DNA of 64,000 nt from Cymbomonas tetramitiformis (lineage: Eukaryota; Chlorophyta; Pyramimonadophyceae; Pyramimonadales; Pyramimonadaceae): NCBI GenBank assembly GCA_001247695.2, contig LGRX02003556.1:17660-81659 (forward strand), given 5' to 3'. Positions 31,768-40,739 of the stretch are shown here, in pieces. Within the stretch, counting starts at the first letter, position 1. Each line of letters starts with the position of its first letter. The translations under genes and the position numbers were made by a program. The notes under the pieces were generated by a model that searched no databases, was not told the DNA's origin, and was given only the letters and a program-made list of their open reading frames with translations.

Positions 31768-32463
31768 TTTACTGGTATTCAGAAAGCAGCAGCATGATCT
31801 GACTGTGAGTACCTTGATTTCCTGTTTTCCTGTTTTGGGTTGTTTGTGTAGCTGACTGTGCTTTGCAGGTACTGGCCTATATTCCAAATTACTTATGGCT
31901 GGTTACTTTATGTTAGCTACTGTTTTCCTTAGAAATGAATCACTGTATTAGATAGAAAATGATGTGCACTCATTGATAGATTGTGTATATGGACATTGTA
32001 TTCCGAGCTCACTCTATGGTATTTGCTACACTGCATTAGTCATGGTATACTTACAGTGTCTGTTCCGACCGTGAGCGCCACCGCTGCTGTCAGTCATGAT
32101 CTCTCTCTTCATTCTCCCTCTGCAGTAAGTCTTTCCGGTGACGGGCGGATCTGGACCTGCTTCGGCACTCCTTATCCTAACCCTGACGAAGCACCCCGGA
32201 TAGCTTGCAGCCACGGTGTGTGGACCTCCAGAGACATGACATATCACTATCCCCCGACAGCAGGGTGGCACCAGGGACAGATTACTGCCCGTGTCAGGAC
32301 GTTGGGTCTACGGACCAGCTTTTCGGGGTTTTCAGCCCTGACACGGTGTGACTGCAGTTCCACCATTTCCATCATCTTTCTGGATTTTGGTTCTGGCACT
32401 GGATTAGTGGCATGTATCTTGGTTTGATTGGTTATTGGTCTGACCACCTCACTCGAGGTGGTG
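31768..32463 (+). other. 3' untranslated region of the Copia element
   Basis: About 700 bp between the end of RNase H and the 3' LTR. It ends CTCGAGGTGGTG, the likely polypurine-like priming site shared with the gag-only elements (GGTGGTG). One open frame (31981-32427) has no recognisable domain. Confidence 0.5.
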
Positions 32464-32793
32464 TGCTGGAGTTGACATTCAGTCCGAGCCCAGTCATCAG
32501 AGTTGTCATCACCGACCCGTCATGACCGCTGTCATCACCGATTCGACCTGACCGCTGTCATCACCGATACGGCTCGACACCTCTGACTACCTCACTGACC
32601 TGATTGTCATCTCCTCTGATCGAGTTCGGTTGTCACATGAGACAGAGCACACACTAGCTCATTTCGCATCACACTCAGCATACTAGAACTATATATGATA
32701 TCTTCTGTATGTTGAGAGGGATTCTGAGTGCGAAACCCTGAGCGTTGCAGTGCTTCCTGTTTGACCTGTCTTGACTGACTGGGTCTTCTCGCA
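32464..32793 (+). repeat. 3' LTR of the Copia element
   Basis: 330 bp, no difference from the 5' LTR noticed, followed by GTCAT at 32794-32798. Confidence 0.93.
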
Positions 32794-32798
32794 GTCAT

Positions 32799-32935
32799 TA
32801 CCGTAGACACCTATGTCATTACAGTAGACACCTACGTCATTACAGTAGACACCCATGTCATTACAGTAGACACCTATGTCATTAAAGTAGACACCTGTGT
32901 CATTACAGTGTAGAATGACAGCATGTCAGTATGAC
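32799..32935 (+). repeat. Tandem repeat GTCATTACAGTAGACACCTAT (right part of the array)
   Basis: Five to six copies of a 21-bp unit. It is the continuation of the array at 23105-23171 that the Copia element split. Confidence 0.85.
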
Positions 32936-32944
32936 AGTATTATA

Positions 32945-33570
32945 GTATGACATAAAAAATATCGAGAAGTTATCGAACCTTATCGAGTAGTCATCGAAAT
33001 TTATCGATTAGTCATCGACTAACATCGAGTAGTCATCAAATATTATCGAGTTGACACCGAGTGTTATCGAACAGTCATCGAAAAAAACTATCGAACAGTC
33101 ATCAATTATTCTCGAACAATCAAATATTATCGATTTGTCATCGAGTATTATCGTGTAGTCATTGAATATTATCGAGTAGTTATCGAATATTATCGAGCAG
33201 TCATCGAATATTGTCGAGTGGTCATCAAGCTTTATCGGGTAGTCATCGAATATTATCGAACAATCATCGAATATTATCGAACAATCATCAAATATTATCG
33301 AGATGTCATCGAATAATATCGAGTAGTCATCGAATATCATCGAGCAGTCATCAATTATTATCGAGTGGTCATCGAATATTATCGAGTACTCATCGAATGT
33401 TGTCGAATAATCTTCGAATGTTATCGAACGGTCATCCAATACTATCGAACACTCATCAGATATTATTGAGAAGTCATCGAATATTATCGAGAAGTCATCG
33501 AATATTATCGAGTAGTCAATGAATATCATCGAATGGACATCTAACATTATCGAGTAGGCATCAAATATTA
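32945..33570 (-). repeat. Minisatellite, 21-bp unit, right array (inverted relative to left array)
   Basis: About 30 degenerate copies of the reverse complement of the unit at 21650-22380. Together the two arrays form a long inverted repeat around the Copia element and GTCAT repeats. Long open frames of SIIFDDY-type heptads on minus, and other heptads on plus, follow from the 21-bp period. Confidence 0.9.
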
Positions 33571-33812
33571 TCGGATTCCACAACAATCTCAGATTTCCTT
33601 TTTGAATTTCTAACATATCTCTTTTCAATGATGTCCAGTTCAACTTTATTCCCTAATTTCATAGTAATTTCAGCTTTTTTTTTATTATTGATTTAATTTA
33701 TTTTTATGCGGCCTCTAATTCTTTTTATTTTCTAATTGTTTTGCAAGTTTGATATCCTTTTTGGCTTCAGAATTTTTCTTTTATCCATAGCTTTTAGTCG
33801 TTTTTTACGGCA
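33571..33812 (-). pseudogene. Decayed partial duplicate of the Lys-rich viral protein gene
   Basis: Minus-strand sequence matches 35776-36005 over most of its length. 'TTGATATCCTTTTTGGCTTC' and the peptides KKDIKLAK, IIEKRYV and VVESD are kept, but there are gaps and frame changes. It is joined to the 21-bp array on one side and to methyltransferase sequence on the other, so the region has been rearranged. Confidence 0.75.
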
Positions 33813-33865
33813 TGTTTTGAGTAGTCATCATCAAATATTATCGATTTGACATCGAAACATCTTCT

Positions 33866-34126
33866 CGTATTACTTTCAATAATGCTATGTCCAAATTTAG
33901 TGGTAGTAGAAAAGATATAGGCTGAATTTCTTTTACCTATTCTCATTAATTCAATCCATAATTTATCTAAATCGAAAGGAATCTTGTCCCAAGAACAATT
34001 TGTTTGATTGTATGGTAAATCACAAATGAAAAGGTCTATTGAATTTCTTGGAATGTTAGGGAAAATGTTAAAACAATCATCGTTATGCAAGTTTCGGGCT
34101 ACAATGTATTCATTGTTGCTTTTCAT
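33866..34126 (-). pseudogene. N-terminal fragment of a DNA N4/N6 methyltransferase
   Basis: From MKSNNEYIVARNLHNDDCF (start 34126) the frame has FICDLPYNQTNCSWD, the D-[LP]-P-Y catalytic motif IV of N6-adenine or N4-cytosine methyltransferases with the TNxxWD extension. It continues to FSTTTKFGHSIIESN. The fold is cut after about 87 residues, where repeat-derived sequence (CFDVKSIIFDDDY...) begins, so the SAM-binding motif is lost. An upstream in-frame Met at 34168 is possible. It diverges from the ATPase gene. Confidence 0.75.
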
Positions 34127-34177
34127 TATTTTAGTTTCTTTTAAAAAAATAATAAACAAACTATACATATATCTTTA

Positions 34178-35098
34178 ATGAAGATTGTAAAGGTAAAAGA
34201 TATGAACATCGATGTGCCAAATGGAAGTGCTTTCAATATCAAAACCGGACCGAACATGTTAAAGGCTCACCAAAATTCAATTTTTATAGGGAAAAGAAAT
34301 TCGGGAAAATCTGTGGCTGTGACTAACTATTTGAAAATGTTGAAAAAAGAAGGGTCATTACATCGAATATTTGTAATAAGTCCTACATTTAATTCAAACA
34401 AAAAATTAATGAAATCATTAGATATCGACTCCGAAGATGTGTACGAACCCGACGATGGTGTTAATGTTATCAATGATATTATTCAAAAAGCGGAAGAAGA
34501 AAGAGATATATATCTAAAATATCATGAAGACTTGAAAAAATGGAATTTATTGATGGATAAATTAAATAATAGAAATATCTTTATCGATGATATCGACCCA
34601 GAATTATTGTTAGAATTTTTGACATCAGACGGTTTCGAAAAACCCGTTCATAAATATAATGGTGAACGACCTATATTGGCTGTTTTTGTCGATGATTGTC
34701 AATCAACGAATTTGTTTCGAACTCCTAAATTTCTCAATTTTATCACAAGACATCGACATATTGCTGATTTTGAAACCGGTGGTGCTTTGGGAATAAGTTG
34801 TTTTATTGCCATTCAGAATTTTAAATCTCAGTTTGGAGGCTGTCCAAGAGCGGTAAAAAACAATGCAACTTCTTTGGGAGTATTTAAGATAAAAGACAAA
34901 AAAGAATTACAAGAAATATATGAATCTTGTGCTGGTGAAATTGACGAAAAGACTTTCTATGAAGTATATACACATGCTATCAATGAACAACATTCATTTC
35001 TATTAATCGATTTACATAAGAAAGACAATCATCCATCGATGTTTCGAAAACGATTTGATGAATTCATAATTCCTGAAAAAATAAATCATAACTTATGA
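34178..35098 (+). CDS. Genome-packaging ATPase, A32/FtsK-HerA type (306 aa)
   Basis: 306 residues. Walker A is GKRNSGKS at residues 38-45 and Walker B is VFVDD ending at Asp173, followed by CQSTNLF. This arrangement and length match the packaging ATPases shared by Polintons, virophages and nucleocytoplasmic viruses. It would drive DNA into the capsid. ACATATATCTTTA precedes the ATG. Its last four bases overlap the start of the SET gene (ATGA), so the two are likely co-transcribed. No truncation is seen. Confidence 0.85.
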   Translation: MKIVKVKDMNIDVPNGSAFNIKTGPNMLKAHQNSIFIGKRNSGKSVAVTNYLKMLKKEGSLHRIFVISPTFNSNKKLMKSLDIDSEDVYEPDDGVNVINDIIQKAEEERDIYLKYHEDLKKWNLLMDKLNNRNIFIDDIDPELLLEFLTSDGFEKPVHKYNGERPILAVFVDDCQSTNLFRTPKFLNFITRHRHIADFETGGALGISCFIAIQNFKSQFGGCPRAVKNNATSLGVFKIKDKKELQEIYESCAGEIDEKTFYEVYTHAINEQHSFLLIDLHKKDNHPSMFRKRFDEFIIPEKINHNL

Positions 35099-35568
35099 AG
35101 AAAACATCTTGTGAACGGTGTATAGCTATTTCGAAAAGTAGTGGAAATCAATGTAGAAACATGACTTGTAAATATAGTCCTTATTGTTATGTTCATAGAG
35201 TAGTAGATATAAAGGAAAGTAGTATTCCAAATTCAGGTCTTGGTATATATGCCAAAGAAGACTTGAAAAAAGATAAGTTAGTGGGTCGATACACCGTCGG
35301 CACGCAACGATTGACAATGAATGAATTACCTCCATTGAATCGAAGAACACATATTTGGAAAAAGAATAATAATCTGTTTTATGATGCATCGAAAACAAAT
35401 TCAGTGGCCGGTAAGTTCAATGATTGTACCCCTCAAAGTGCCAAAAGAATCAAATGCAAAAATAATGCTAAAATAAATTCTGTAGGAAATGTTCGATTAA
35501 CATCAAATGTAAAAAAGAAGCAAGAGATATTTGTTTCTTATGGGAAAGACTATTGGAAAGATAAATGA
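35095..35568 (+). CDS. Small SET-domain protein with N-terminal Cys cluster (157 aa)
   Basis: The N-terminal 35 residues hold Cys/His in zinc-ribbon-like spacing (CERC...QCRNMTCKYSPYCYVH). A short SET domain follows: SIPNSGLGIYAKEDLKKDKLVGRY (residues about 42-65), NDC (in place of the usual NHxC), 'KINSVGNVRLTSNVKKKQEIFVSYGKDYW'. The YGxDYW end is the conserved SET C-terminus. The size is similar to the stand-alone viral SET enzymes of chloroviruses that methylate host histone H3. The changed NHxC motif leaves activity uncertain. It overlaps the ATPase gene by 4 nt. Confidence 0.75.
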   Translation: MKKTSCERCIAISKSSGNQCRNMTCKYSPYCYVHRVVDIKESSIPNSGLGIYAKEDLKKDKLVGRYTVGTQRLTMNELPPLNRRTHIWKKNNNLFYDASKTNSVAGKFNDCTPQSAKRIKCKNNAKINSVGNVRLTSNVKKKQEIFVSYGKDYWKDK

Positions 35569-35581
35569 TACAAATATTCTT

Positions 35582-36067
35582 TCAAAATTCTGGAAACAAT
35601 GATTTGAATGTTTTATGAAAATGAGGGTCTGAATTCAAAACGTCATGATAAGTCGGAGGGACCGCGTTTGGCTTTTGTTCCGTTTTTGAAACTTTGTCTT
35701 TCTTTTTTGATTTTTTGATAATCACTTGAGGTTGATGTTCATCGTCACTTGAACTACCCGAAGTTTCACTATCAGATTCCACAACAATCACAGGTTTCTT
35801 TTTTGATTTCTTTACATATTTCTTTTCGATTATTTCCGGTTCAGATTTTTGTTCGAATTTTTCAGTAATTTCAGGTTCTTTTATCGATGATTTTATTTTA
35901 TTTTGAGCAGCCTCCAACACTTTTTTGTTTTCTAATTCTTTAGCAAGTTTGATATCCTTTTTGGCTTCAGAATTTTTTCTTCTTGTTTCCATAGCTTTTA
36001 ATCGAGCAACTTTTAATCGTTCTAGAGTAGCCTCATCAGTAATTTTTTCACCTTTCTTAAAACCCAT
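35582..36067 (-). CDS. Lys/Glu/Ser-rich protein of unknown function (161 aa)
   Basis: Start chosen at MGFKKGEKITDEATLERLK (36067); an in-frame Met four codons upstream is possible. The N-terminal half is a basic helix or coiled coil. The middle has VESDSETSGSSSDDE, a casein-kinase-like acidic Ser tract. The end is 'PTYHDVLNSDPHFHKTFKSLFPEF'. It is the only minus-strand gene inside the right arm, convergent with SET (13 bp between stops), and divergent from 36224. A decayed copy exists at 33571-33812. A DNA-binding or core-type protein is conceivable. Confidence 0.65.
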   Translation of the reverse strand: MGFKKGEKITDEATLERLKVARLKAMETRRKNSEAKKDIKLAKELENKKVLEAAQNKIKSSIKEPEITEKFEQKSEPEIIEKKYVKKSKKKPVIVVESDSETSGSSSDDEHQPQVIIKKSKKKDKVSKTEQKPNAVPPTYHDVLNSDPHFHKTFKSLFPEF

Positions 36068-36141
36068 ATTAGAATACACAAGAAAATAATTTTCTAATCA
36101 TTACTTATCATTTCTATCAATTTTTAATGACTTTGATTTAA

Positions 36142-36198
36142 ATTCTAACTCTAACTCTAACTTTACCCTTACTTTAACTTTAACTCTAACTCTAACTG
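36142..36198 (+). repeat. Telomere-like (CTAACT/TTAACT)n tract
   Basis: About nine imperfect hexamers (CTAACT, TTTAACT, one TTACCC) in the gap between two divergent genes. The short length, degeneracy and internal location speak against a telomere. It may lie in the shared promoter region. Confidence 0.6.
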
Positions 36199-36223
36199 GA
36201 AAATAAAATCAGTTTAATGTATA

Positions 36224-36412
36224 ATGTTTGAAATAAATACGTGTGATGTCTTTCAATTTGGGACAATTATCGTTGCTTTGATTCATGCTATAGGATATAA
36301 TATGAGACGGTCTCGATGTAAACAATTAGATTGTCTTTGTATAAAGTGCGAAAGAGATATCATGAATTCAAAAGAATTAAATATTGATAAAAATGTGTTT
36401 GAATCTGCTTAA
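36224..36412 (+). CDS. Small membrane protein with Cys cluster (62 aa)
   Basis: 62 residues. The hydrophobic segment FGTIIVALIHAIGYNM (about residues 12-27) should span a membrane. It is followed by RRSRCKQLDCLCIKCERDI with C-x4-C-x1-C-x2-C spacing. Short proteins with one membrane helix and a Cys-rich tail are frequent in large DNA viruses. The specific role is unknown. Its 3' end overlaps the preceding region of the next gene. Confidence 0.55.
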   Translation: MFEINTCDVFQFGTIIVALIHAIGYNMRRSRCKQLDCLCIKCERDIMNSKELNIDKNVFESA

Positions 36413-36437
36413 AGATTATAAGTTCTATATTATAACA

Positions 36438-36770
36438 ATGAGTGAAATTGATACACATTCTCCTAAGTATATGAAGGTTACTTCTAAGAATGGTAAGGTG
36501 TATTATAAAAAGCCTTTAGATATGAATAGGAGAGACAAAGGGAAATATTATGAAGCCAACAAACCATTGTTACAAAAGAATCTAACCTTAGACCGAATTT
36601 TGTTAAATAAAAATGTCGGTGTTTCAACGATGGAAAAACATGGTATTGATAAAGTAAAAATTGTTGAAATATTCTCCAATAAAATCAAGGAAAATCCTGA
36701 AGACTTTGAAAAATATATGGAAATTCAAAACAAATTTTTGGAAAGATTAAATGTAACAAAAACCACCTAA
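36438..36770 (+). CDS. Basic protein of unknown function (110 aa)
   Basis: Start at ACAATGAGTG (MSEIDTHSPKYMKVT...). The N-terminal half contains KNGKVYYKKPLDMNRRDKGKYYEANK, the C-terminal half predicts helices (KVKIVEIFSNKIKENPEDFEKYMEIQNKF). No domain is recognised. It lies 46 bp before the polymerase gene on the same strand and may be co-expressed with it. Confidence 0.6.
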   Translation: MSEIDTHSPKYMKVTSKNGKVYYKKPLDMNRRDKGKYYEANKPLLQKNLTLDRILLNKNVGVSTMEKHGIDKVKIVEIFSNKIKENPEDFEKYMEIQNKFLERLNVTKTT

Positions 36771-36816
36771 AGAATACGTTACAATTTAGTAATAAGAAAT
36801 ATATTGTATAATAATA

Positions 36817-39800
36817 ATGCCACCGAAAAAGTCTAATGATAAAGACAAAAAAGATGATAAAGGCAAAGCTCCATTGACCAAAGCAACGAAAACCAATCTC
36901 AAGAAAGTCAAAAACCATAGGGCCGGAAATTTGAAAGCATCAAGTTCAAGACAATTAACAAAGGAACAATGGAGTAAAATTAATCAAATTGAAAAAAAGA
37001 AAATAGACAAAGAATTTACCAAAGAAAATAAACAACAAAAATTACAATCAGAAATAAAGAAATTTGAAAAAGAAAATGAGGACTTAATAGTCCTTAATGA
37101 GTTGCTTTCTAGACAAGAATATGAAGAACAATTTACGGATAAAGACGTTACAAAAGATTTTGTCGATAAAGGTGGGAATTCCGGAGTATCTATGAAAATC
37201 AAGTTTAACAGATTTCTTAGTAAACCTTTGAATTATTGGATGAATTTGATTAATAAAAAAATTGACCAAGCTTCGGAAGATGTAAAACATTTTCAGTTTG
37301 GTGTAAACTTTCAAGACGGTTCTTCAGAATTTTTAAGTGCAAAAAATGAAATTGAATTTTATAAAAAATTAGAAGGAATGATTCAGTCCGGAGATGAAAG
37401 AGGAGCTGTGAATTTCATCACAATTTCTTTATTAAATTTCAAAAAAATAAATGGAAAAGGTCAACCATTGTCGGTTCCAAAATCTGTGGAGGAATTGAAA
37501 CAAAAGAAAAGTTGCATTACAATTAAGGATGCACAATGTTTTGCTAAATCTTGCATTATTATGCATTACAAAGATAAAAAAGACAATAAAGAAATAACTT
37601 ACAAAATTTACAATAATGTGTGCAACAATGATAAAAATCGTTTAACAAGAGAAGCAATAATTTTAATGAAAGAATTAGAATTTAATGCTGAAGACGGTAT
37701 AGGTTTTGATGACATTCATATATTTGAAGAAAAATTCGAAAAAAATATTACAATTCATGGAATGACTGATTTGGGTTGTACAATAATGTATCCACCAAGT
37801 AAAGAAGGTTTACCCGACAGACGTGAATGGAATTTTGTATATTACCATTTAAATTCAAGTATTGGACACTACGAACCAATAACGAAAATCGAAGCTTTTT
37901 ATGGAATAGCCGACCGACCAAGATGTTGTAAATGCAAAAGTAAATTGTGTGACTTTTCAAAAAAGGGAAACAAACTGATTTTAAACTGCGAGGAAGCAAT
38001 CTATTGTAAAGATTGTAATAATAAATTTGAAAATAAAAAATGTTATGATTTACATAAAAAAGGAACAGCTTGTCTATACTTTCATAGATGCAAAGGTGAA
38101 TGCAAAAAATCATATGACATAAGAAAAGAAAAAGAGCACATTTGTGGGTATGAGTTTTGTCTAAATTGTAAATTATATTGTGACATGAGCACACATAAAA
38201 ATCAATGTTACATTACACCAAAGAAACCAAAAGATGTTGTTGATGAAAGTAAAATAGGATTTTTTGATTTTGAAGCATACAATGATACAAAGCACGAAGT
38301 GAATCTGAGTGTGACACAATATTCTAATGGAGAGGAATTTATTCACAACAATATTGAAGAAGCTTGCAAGTTTTTATTTGCTAATAAACATAAAGGATTC
38401 ACTTTTATAGCTCATAATGGAAGTAAGTACGATTATGTACTTATCATAGAATACATAATGACAACAATGGATGAAATTCCTGAAACGGTACAAAATGGTG
38501 GTAAAATAATGTATCTAAAATATCAAAACGTGACATTAATGGACAGTTATTTACATTTAACAAATCCATTGAGTAAATTCTCAAAAATATTCGATTTAAA
38601 AGGTGAGAAGAAAGGTTATTTTCCTCACAAGTTTAATACCCCTGAAAATCAAAATTATATAGGCGAAATTCCCGATATATCATTTTATGGTTATAATCAA
38701 ATGAAAGGCTATAGCCGAAATGAATTTTTGGAATGGCATGAACAAATGACAAACGATGAATATATATTTGATATGCAAAAAGAAATATTAGATTATTGTC
38801 AAAGTGATGTAAGAATATTACGATTAGGATGGATGAAATATAGAGAATTAATTTTGGAGTTAACAAATAAAGAAATTGACCCCACAGCCTATTTGACTAT
38901 TGCTTCTTTAACACAAACAATTCATAGATATTTACATATGCCTGAAAATTCAATAGCTATTTTGAATAGTGTCATCAAAGGAAAACAACAATCAAGAGTA
39001 GGAGACATTTGGTTGGAATATGTAAAACATACAAATAAGATTGATAATCTAATCAAAGAATACAAAATTCCTCATTTCCATTTTGGAAACAATGAGAGAC
39101 ACAAGTATGTCGATGGGTATGACCCTGAAACAAATACTATATATGAATTTCTTGGAGATTTTTGGCATGGAAATCCAAAAACAAATGGTAAGAATATGTT
39201 TAGAAAAAATTATGCCACAAACAAAACATTTTATCAACTGTACGATGAGACCAAAAAAAGATTAGAAAAAATTCAAAGTCTTGGGTATAAAGTTGTTGTA
39301 ATGTGGGAAAGTAATTTTAAAGACTTACAAAAAAATGACAAAAATGTTATCGATTTCGTAAATAGTTATAACACACCTATCGTGTTCAGAGATGCATTAT
39401 TCGGAGGAAGAACCGACCCTAAAAAATTATATCATAAATGTGGAGATAATCAAACAATCAGGTATGTAGATTTTACAAGTTTGTATCCTTGGGTTTTAAA
39501 ATATTGTAAATTTCCTTTAGGTCATCCTACAAAAATATATCAAGAAATTGATTTAAAAGGAGTCACTGATATCGAACAATTCTTTGGAGTAATAAAATGC
39601 ACCATAATTCCACCAAATGATTTGGGAATGGCAGTCTTACCATTTAAGACCTCGGGACAGTCTAAAATGGAGAAGTTGACGTTTCCATTGACAAAAATGA
39701 CTGGAACTTGGTGCACCGAAGAAGTAAAATTAGCTTTGAAAAAAGGATATAAAATCGAGAAAATACATCAGATTGTTCACTGGGAAGATACATCGTATAC

Positions 39801-40737
39801 TATTTTTGAAAGTTTTATTAATACATTTTTAAGAATTAAACAAGAGGCGAGTGGATATCCTGAGTGGGTAAAATCTGATGAAGATAAAGATTTATACATC
39901 AAAAAATATTTTGAAAAAGAAGGTATATTATTGGAAAAAGAAAAAATATATAAAAACGAAGGGCTAAGAACCATTGCAAAATTATTTCTCAACAACTTGT
40001 GGGGTAGATATTGTTTGAAACCAAACAAAAGACAAAACAAATTCATGAATAGTGCTGAAGTGTATGATATTCTTTCAGATTCAAGAAACGATAATGTACT
40101 TATTCAGCCCATAAAAAATAAAAATGGTGATGTTAAATACCAAATTGGATTTAATGTATTGAGTGAATATTCTGAAACAAACTGCACCGTTAACGAAGTT
40201 ATTGGAATATTTACAACCGCACATGCAAGAATTAAATTATACAACTTAATGGATGATGTAGGATTTGACAAAGTTTTATATCATGATACCGACTCAGTGG
40301 TATACATTGAAAATACAAGTAACAATCACATCTTCAAAGAACAACTTGGTGATTATCTTGGAGAATTGACCGACGAGTTAGAAAACAAGACATGTATTGA
40401 ATTCGTGGCAACCGCCCCGAAGAGTTATTCATTGAAATTCGATAATGAAACAACGATGACTAAAGTAAAAGGATTTCCATTGAATTTTGAAAATTCTCAA
40501 AGTATCAATCATGAAGAAATCAAAAACATCATTTTATATAATCACGAAAAAATCGTAGAATTGAAATATGATGTTCTTAGAAAACCAAGAAAAATTGATG
40601 AAAACAAACACTATGCAGCTCTTGGTATCGAAACACGAAGCGAAACAAAATCATTTTCATTGAATTATGATAAAGGATATATTCAGTGGGATACATTTAA
40701 TATCCTACCCTGGGGACATAAAGATATTCCATTATAA
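36817..40737 (+). CDS. Protein-primed family B DNA polymerase (1,306 aa)
   Basis: It would replicate the element with a terminal protein primer. Exonuclease motifs: FDFEAY (about residue 483), NGSKYDY (about 533) and YCQSDV (about 660). Polymerase motifs: A DFTSLYP (about 885), B LFLNNLWGRY (about 1055) and C YHDTDSVVY (about 1155). A Cys/His-rich region at about 369-465 (C-x2-C and C-x4-C pairs) suggests zinc binding. Between exonuclease and polymerase, VDGYDPETNTIYEFLGDFWHGNP (about 764-786) resembles the endonuclease-like insert known in Polinton polymerases. The long Lys-rich N-terminus may include the priming domain. A TATTGTATAATAATA box precedes the ATG. The gene is intact and is followed 2 bp later by the integrase gene. 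Confidence 0.93.
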   Translation: MPPKKSNDKDKKDDKGKAPLTKATKTNLKKVKNHRAGNLKASSSRQLTKEQWSKINQIEKKKIDKEFTKENKQQKLQSEIKKFEKENEDLIVLNELLSRQEYEEQFTDKDVTKDFVDKGGNSGVSMKIKFNRFLSKPLNYWMNLINKKIDQASEDVKHFQFGVNFQDGSSEFLSAKNEIEFYKKLEGMIQSGDERGAVNFITISLLNFKKINGKGQPLSVPKSVEELKQKKSCITIKDAQCFAKSCIIMHYKDKKDNKEITYKIYNNVCNNDKNRLTREAIILMKELEFNAEDGIGFDDIHIFEEKFEKNITIHGMTDLGCTIMYPPSKEGLPDRREWNFVYYHLNSSIGHYEPITKIEAFYGIADRPRCCKCKSKLCDFSKKGNKLILNCEEAIYCKDCNNKFENKKCYDLHKKGTACLYFHRCKGECKKSYDIRKEKEHICGYEFCLNCKLYCDMSTHKNQCYITPKKPKDVVDESKIGFFDFEAYNDTKHEVNLSVTQYSNGEEFIHNNIEEACKFLFANKHKGFTFIAHNGSKYDYVLIIEYIMTTMDEIPETVQNGGKIMYLKYQNVTLMDSYLHLTNPLSKFSKIFDLKGEKKGYFPHKFNTPENQNYIGEIPDISFYGYNQMKGYSRNEFLEWHEQMTNDEYIFDMQKEILDYCQSDVRILRLGWMKYRELILELTNKEIDPTAYLTIASLTQTIHRYLHMPENSIAILNSVIKGKQQSRVGDIWLEYVKHTNKIDNLIKEYKIPHFHFGNNERHKYVDGYDPETNTIYEFLGDFWHGNPKTNGKNMFRKNYATNKTFYQLYDETKKRLEKIQSLGYKVVVMWESNFKDLQKNDKNVIDFVNSYNTPIVFRDALFGGRTDPKKLYHKCGDNQTIRYVDFTSLYPWVLKYCKFPLGHPTKIYQEIDLKGVTDIEQFFGVIKCTIIPPNDLGMAVLPFKTSGQSKMEKLTFPLTKMTGTWCTEEVKLALKKGYKIEKIHQIVHWEDTSYTIFESFINTFLRIKQEASGYPEWVKSDEDKDLYIKKYFEKEGILLEKEKIYKNEGLRTIAKLFLNNLWGRYCLKPNKRQNKFMNSAEVYDILSDSRNDNVLIQPIKNKNGDVKYQIGFNVLSEYSETNCTVNEVIGIFTTAHARIKLYNLMDDVGFDKVLYHDTDSVVYIENTSNNHIFKEQLGDYLGELTDELENKTCIEFVATAPKSYSLKFDNETTMTKVKGFPLNFENSQSINHEEIKNIILYNHEKIVELKYDVLRKPRKIDENKHYAALGIETRSETKSFSLNYDKGYIQWDTFNILPWGHKDIPL

Positions 40738-40739
40738 TA

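Larger units (their letters stand above)
23177..32793 (+). mobile_element. Full-length Copia (Ty1/copia) retrotransposon, 9.6 kb
   Basis: The 330-bp LTRs (23177-23506 and 32464-32793) appear identical, start TGCTGGAG and end TTCTCGCA. The target duplication GTCAT lies at 23172-23176 and 32794-32798. Domain order gag, protease, integrase, RT, RNase H is that of Copia. The internal region is GC-rich compared with the surrounding Polinton. Identical LTRs imply a recent insertion. Confidence 0.95.

Noticed and set aside
33008..33643. 211-codon minus-strand frame of SIIFDDY heptads
   Set aside because: It arises from a 21-bp minisatellite. The other strand and other frames are also open, and the first codons overlap the decayed duplicate gene in a wrong frame.
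36142..36198. Telomere seed or ancient chromosome end
   Set aside because: The units are degenerate and short and lie between two intact viral genes. An internal AT-rich promoter region is simpler.
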